Shown here: piece after piece, positions 62,049-64,000 of the stretch
How positions within the stretch are numbered: the stretch's first letter is position 1
Layout: every line of letters begins with the position of its first letter
DNA from: Paenibacillus sp. 1_12
GTDB taxonomy: Bacteria; Bacillota; Bacilli; Paenibacillales; NBRC-103111
Direction of reading: 5' to 3'
DNA: 64,000 bases
Assembly: GCF_900114475.1 (NCBI RefSeq)
Contig: NZ_FOTE01000002.1
Span: 767,771 to 831,770, forward strand
The notes under the pieces: generated by a model
What the model was told of the DNA's origin: nothing
The model's database searches: none
What the model saw: the letters and a program-made list of their open reading frames with translations, nothing else
Position numbers and translations under genes: made by a program

Positions 62049-63428
62049 CTATTTGCTTGCCTTTTTGATTAAATCGTCGGACTGCTTTTTCAACTTGGCA
62101 ATCGCCTCTGCTGGTGTTTCATTCCCCATTAAGCACGACGTAATTTCAGACTTCATCAAATCCATGATTTCGGCCTTTGCCGTATTGATTGTCGTAAGAT
62201 ATGGCGTTAGGGATAATTTATTGTTTATGAATGTTTTCATTCCGGTCGTCTGTTCAAAATGCGGGTAGTCAAAAATAATTTTACCGACCTTTTCTTTTAC
62301 CGAAGGATCCATGGATGAAAGATTTGCAGGAGTCATTGCTTTGGATTGAGCGAAAATTTCAGGCGCCTCCAAACAATAAAATTTAAGGAAAGTCCACGCC
62401 GCCTGCTTATTGGGCGCGCTTGCCGGGATGCTGTAATCGCTAATATAATAAATATTGCTTAGGCTGTCACCGCTTGTTACTTTCGGCAGATTGGCAACTC
62501 CATAATCAAATTTGGTAAAACCATACGAATCTTGTGAACTGTATTTGACAATGAAGGATGGCTGGATATACATGGCCGCTTTGCCTTGCATGAAAATAGC
62601 GTGAGGATTGGTGTCGATCTTTAACGCCTTATATTCAGAAATAGGCCACGCCGATTTATCTTTCATTTCCATATCATAAAAAAATTGCAGAGATTTTAAG
62701 AAGGCGGGATGATCCCAATTCGATTCCTGACCATTGTTTTTATAAATATAGTTAAGACCTAGCTGTTGAGCGGCAGAAAAAGCCCATTGGCCTGTGTAAT
62801 CTGGAAGAAATCCGTATATCTTATTGGCCCCGCTGCCTGACGTCAACTTGAGTGCCGCAGCTCTGAGGTCATCCCATGTCCAGTCATCAGTAGGATAGGG
62901 CACTCCGGCCTTGTCAAACATAGCTTTATTATAGTAAAGACCATAGGTAGCCATGCTGTAAGGAAGAGCATAGTGTTTGCCGTTTACAGTTTCCAAATCA
63001 TTGATCGAGCTTCCGAAGATTTTAGTATAGTCCATATTATCCGCCTGCAGGAAACCATCCAAAGACTCGTACATTCCGCTGCTTGCCCTGATCCTCATAT
63101 CATCTACGGACGCTTGCGGTATGACATCAATAGGTTCCCCTGAGGTCAAAAGGGAATTAGCGGTTGCGGGGGCTGAATCAGCCATTTTAGTATATTTAAC
63201 TTTGATGTTCGGATATTTCTTTTCAAAAGCCTCAAAAAAAGGCATCATACTTTCCTCAACCGTCCAGCTGTAGACATTAAGAGTCGTTATTCCTGCCGTT
63301 GTCTCGGAAGTCTTTGTAGCCATTGTCTCACTATCGCTTCCGCATCCTGAAGCTAATATCGTGCTGGCAATAATCGTCGCCGGCAATAAACAACCTCTTA
63401 CACTTTTTACATTGTAGCTTTTTACCAT
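62049..63428 (-). CDS. Sugar-binding lipoprotein (SBP family 1)
   Basis: This ~459-residue binding protein has a lipoprotein signal ending LASGC near residue 29. The body has MATYGLYYNKAMFDKAGVPYP and ALPY, typical of CUT1 binding proteins, and a Lys-rich tail. ATG 63428 is chosen, with GGGGGAG 8 bases upstream; the reading from 63476 starts earlier without a ribosome site. It is the first gene of the seven-gene minus operon that carries the two large unknown proteins, the amidohydrolase and the Rieske protein. Confidence 0.9.
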   Translation of the reverse strand: MVKSYNVKSVRGCLLPATIIASTILASGCGSDSETMATKTSETTAGITTLNVYSWTVEESMMPFFEAFEKKYPNIKVKYTKMADSAPATANSLLTSGEPIDVIPQASVDDMRIRASSGMYESLDGFLQADNMDYTKIFGSSINDLETVNGKHYALPYSMATYGLYYNKAMFDKAGVPYPTDDWTWDDLRAAALKLTSGSGANKIYGFLPDYTGQWAFSAAQQLGLNYIYKNNGQESNWDHPAFLKSLQFFYDMEMKDKSAWPISEYKALKIDTNPHAIFMQGKAAMYIQPSFIVKYSSQDSYGFTKFDYGVANLPKVTSGDSLSNIYYISDYSIPASAPNKQAAWTFLKFYCLEAPEIFAQSKAMTPANLSSMDPSVKEKVGKIIFDYPHFEQTTGMKTFINNKLSLTPYLTTINTAKAEIMDLMKSEITSCLMGNETPAEAIAKLKKQSDDLIKKASK

Positions 63429-63649
63429 ACATCTCACTCCCCCATTAAGATCATTGTAAAACGATTTATACATCATTATAAAATACGGAAGAATGGGTTA
63501 AAATGCGATTTCTTAGGCGATTCATTGTTTTATCTTACATTTAAAGTAACCTTGCCATTCGCGAGCTTACTTTTAAAAAAAACAGAATTGATGACTTTGT
63601 CTTTATTTATAATCATTTGTACTTACTTACACTTTCTTATCCACATGAA
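63429..63649. other. Upstream region of the CUT1/large-protein operon
   Basis: This AT-rich stretch between the operon start and the end of the group II intron should carry the operon promoter on the minus strand. I could not fix one with confidence. If the intron landed here, it may have separated the operon from an upstream regulator. Confidence 0.3.
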
Positions 63650-63723
63650 CAATAAAGTAGGGGAACCACTCTCATGGCTCCCCCCTTATCGAACCGCACG
63701 TGCCCTACTAAGGCATACGGCTC
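63650..63723 (-). mobile_element. 3' end of a group II intron (domains V and VI)
   Basis: On the minus strand 63723-63691 reads GAGCCGTATGC...GCACGTGCGGTTC, the 33-34-base domain V hairpin with the AGC-type catalytic start. It is followed by GGGGGGAGCC...GGTTCCCC, the domain VI stem with its branch-point side (63690-63652). Together these are diagnostic of a bacterial group II intron. The intron body lies to the right and runs out of the window. Confidence 0.8.
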
Positions 63724-63745
63724 ACCAACGTGATTCAACTTGAAT

Positions 63746-64000
63746 TTAATATGTAGCTAATCTCTGGGCATACTGCATTTTCCGAACGCGCTCAGGAGTG
63801 TAATATTCTTGTCCGCGTTCTTTCATTTTTGCTAATCTACTAGCACTTTTCGCTTTCTGTTTATCCTTCATATACTGGGTATAATTTTCTAATGTGTATC
63901 CATATTGCGCTTCATAGTAGAGCCAGAAAGCTGGAATTAGACCAATCCTGACGAAAAATTCGTTGTTCCACTTTGTTGTCATTGCATATCCTTTTCTTTG
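63746..64000 (-). CDS. C-terminal end of a protein encoded in the group II intron (partial)
   Basis: The frame is open from the right edge: QRKGYAMTTKWNNEFFVRIG, then a Lys/Arg/Tyr-rich tail and a stop at 63746, 23 bases before domain V. The RKGY and NEFF..IGL pattern fits the end of a group II intron reverse transcriptase/maturase, and the position fits an intron reading frame, but the long charged tail is unusual. I rate the position more than the sequence match. Confidence 0.5.
   Translation of the reverse strand, partial: QRKGYAMTTKWNNEFFVRIGLIPAFWLYYEAQYGYTLENYTQYMKDKQKAKSASRLAKMKERGQEYYTPERVRKMQYAQRLATY

Noticed and set aside
1..64000. A CRISPR array, tRNA or rRNA genes, or an antiphage defence island
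   Set aside because: I saw no regularly spaced repeats, no tRNA-like cloverleaf and no known defence proteins in either strand.

Overview
The window looks like chromosome from a Gram-positive, low-to-mid GC spore-former of the Paenibacillus group. The grounds are strong AGGAGG-type ribosome binding sites with GTG and TTG starts, lipoprotein-type solute-binding proteins, several LplABC/CUT1 sugar importers that lack their own ATPase, a large membrane AraC sensor-regulator, a LacI regulator, a BlaI/BlaR1 pair and a SARP-type response regulator. The species is inferred from gene style only. I saw no rRNA, tRNA or CRISPR.

Left part (0.4-7.5 kb): a minus-strand operon from a clear sigma-A promoter (7519-7547): YciI-like protein, PLP aminotransferase, MBL-fold hydrolase, flavin-dependent (LLM) monooxygenase and a complete polar amino-acid ABC importer. 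It looks like uptake plus oxidative breakdown of a small sulfur- or nitrogen-containing compound. Next come a BlaI/BlaR1 pair with two dyad operators (7.9-10.6 kb), a decayed YdeI/OmdA gene, and a LacI-controlled sugar importer (11.1-15.4 kb) with three near-identical operators.

Accessory zone (15.4-24.5 kb): dispersed 203-bp repeats with 16-bp terminal inverted repeats (two full copies, two partial) surround an alpha/beta hydrolase and a divergent nitroreductase. Each of these two genes is preceded by promoter - short leader - strong terminator. A third, similar module has no gene behind it. This candidate RNA-attenuation family is the most unusual regulatory signal in the window. Then come a NUDIX hydrolase and an operon in which a rifampin-phosphotransferase/PEP-synthase-like enzyme is split into two proteins, followed by a DHA2-type efflux pump. 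Two small proteins follow.

Middle (24.6-32.8 kb): a 1010-residue hybrid sensor with two kinase modules, one of them degenerate, and a SARP-type response regulator. After these lie lemA-htpX, a DUF421 membrane protein and gene remnants (prolyl 4-hydroxylase-like, S-layer/cadherin-like, one unknown).

Right half (32.8-63.4 kb): a long catabolic island. It has a TIM-barrel/GlcE/GlcF/GlcD operon; two related cassettes of a GHL6-like hydrolase with LplABC importer genes around a membrane AraC regulator, one cassette broken by inversion; a D-2-hydroxyacid dehydrogenase; and a seven-gene minus operon with a CUT1 importer, two paralogous ~900-residue proteins I do not recognise, an ACMSD-like amidohydrolase and a lone Rieske protein. 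Together they suggest import and breakdown of one or more unusual glycoconjugates, with hydroxyacid and possibly aromatic parts; the substrate is unknown. The right edge holds the 3' end of a group II intron.
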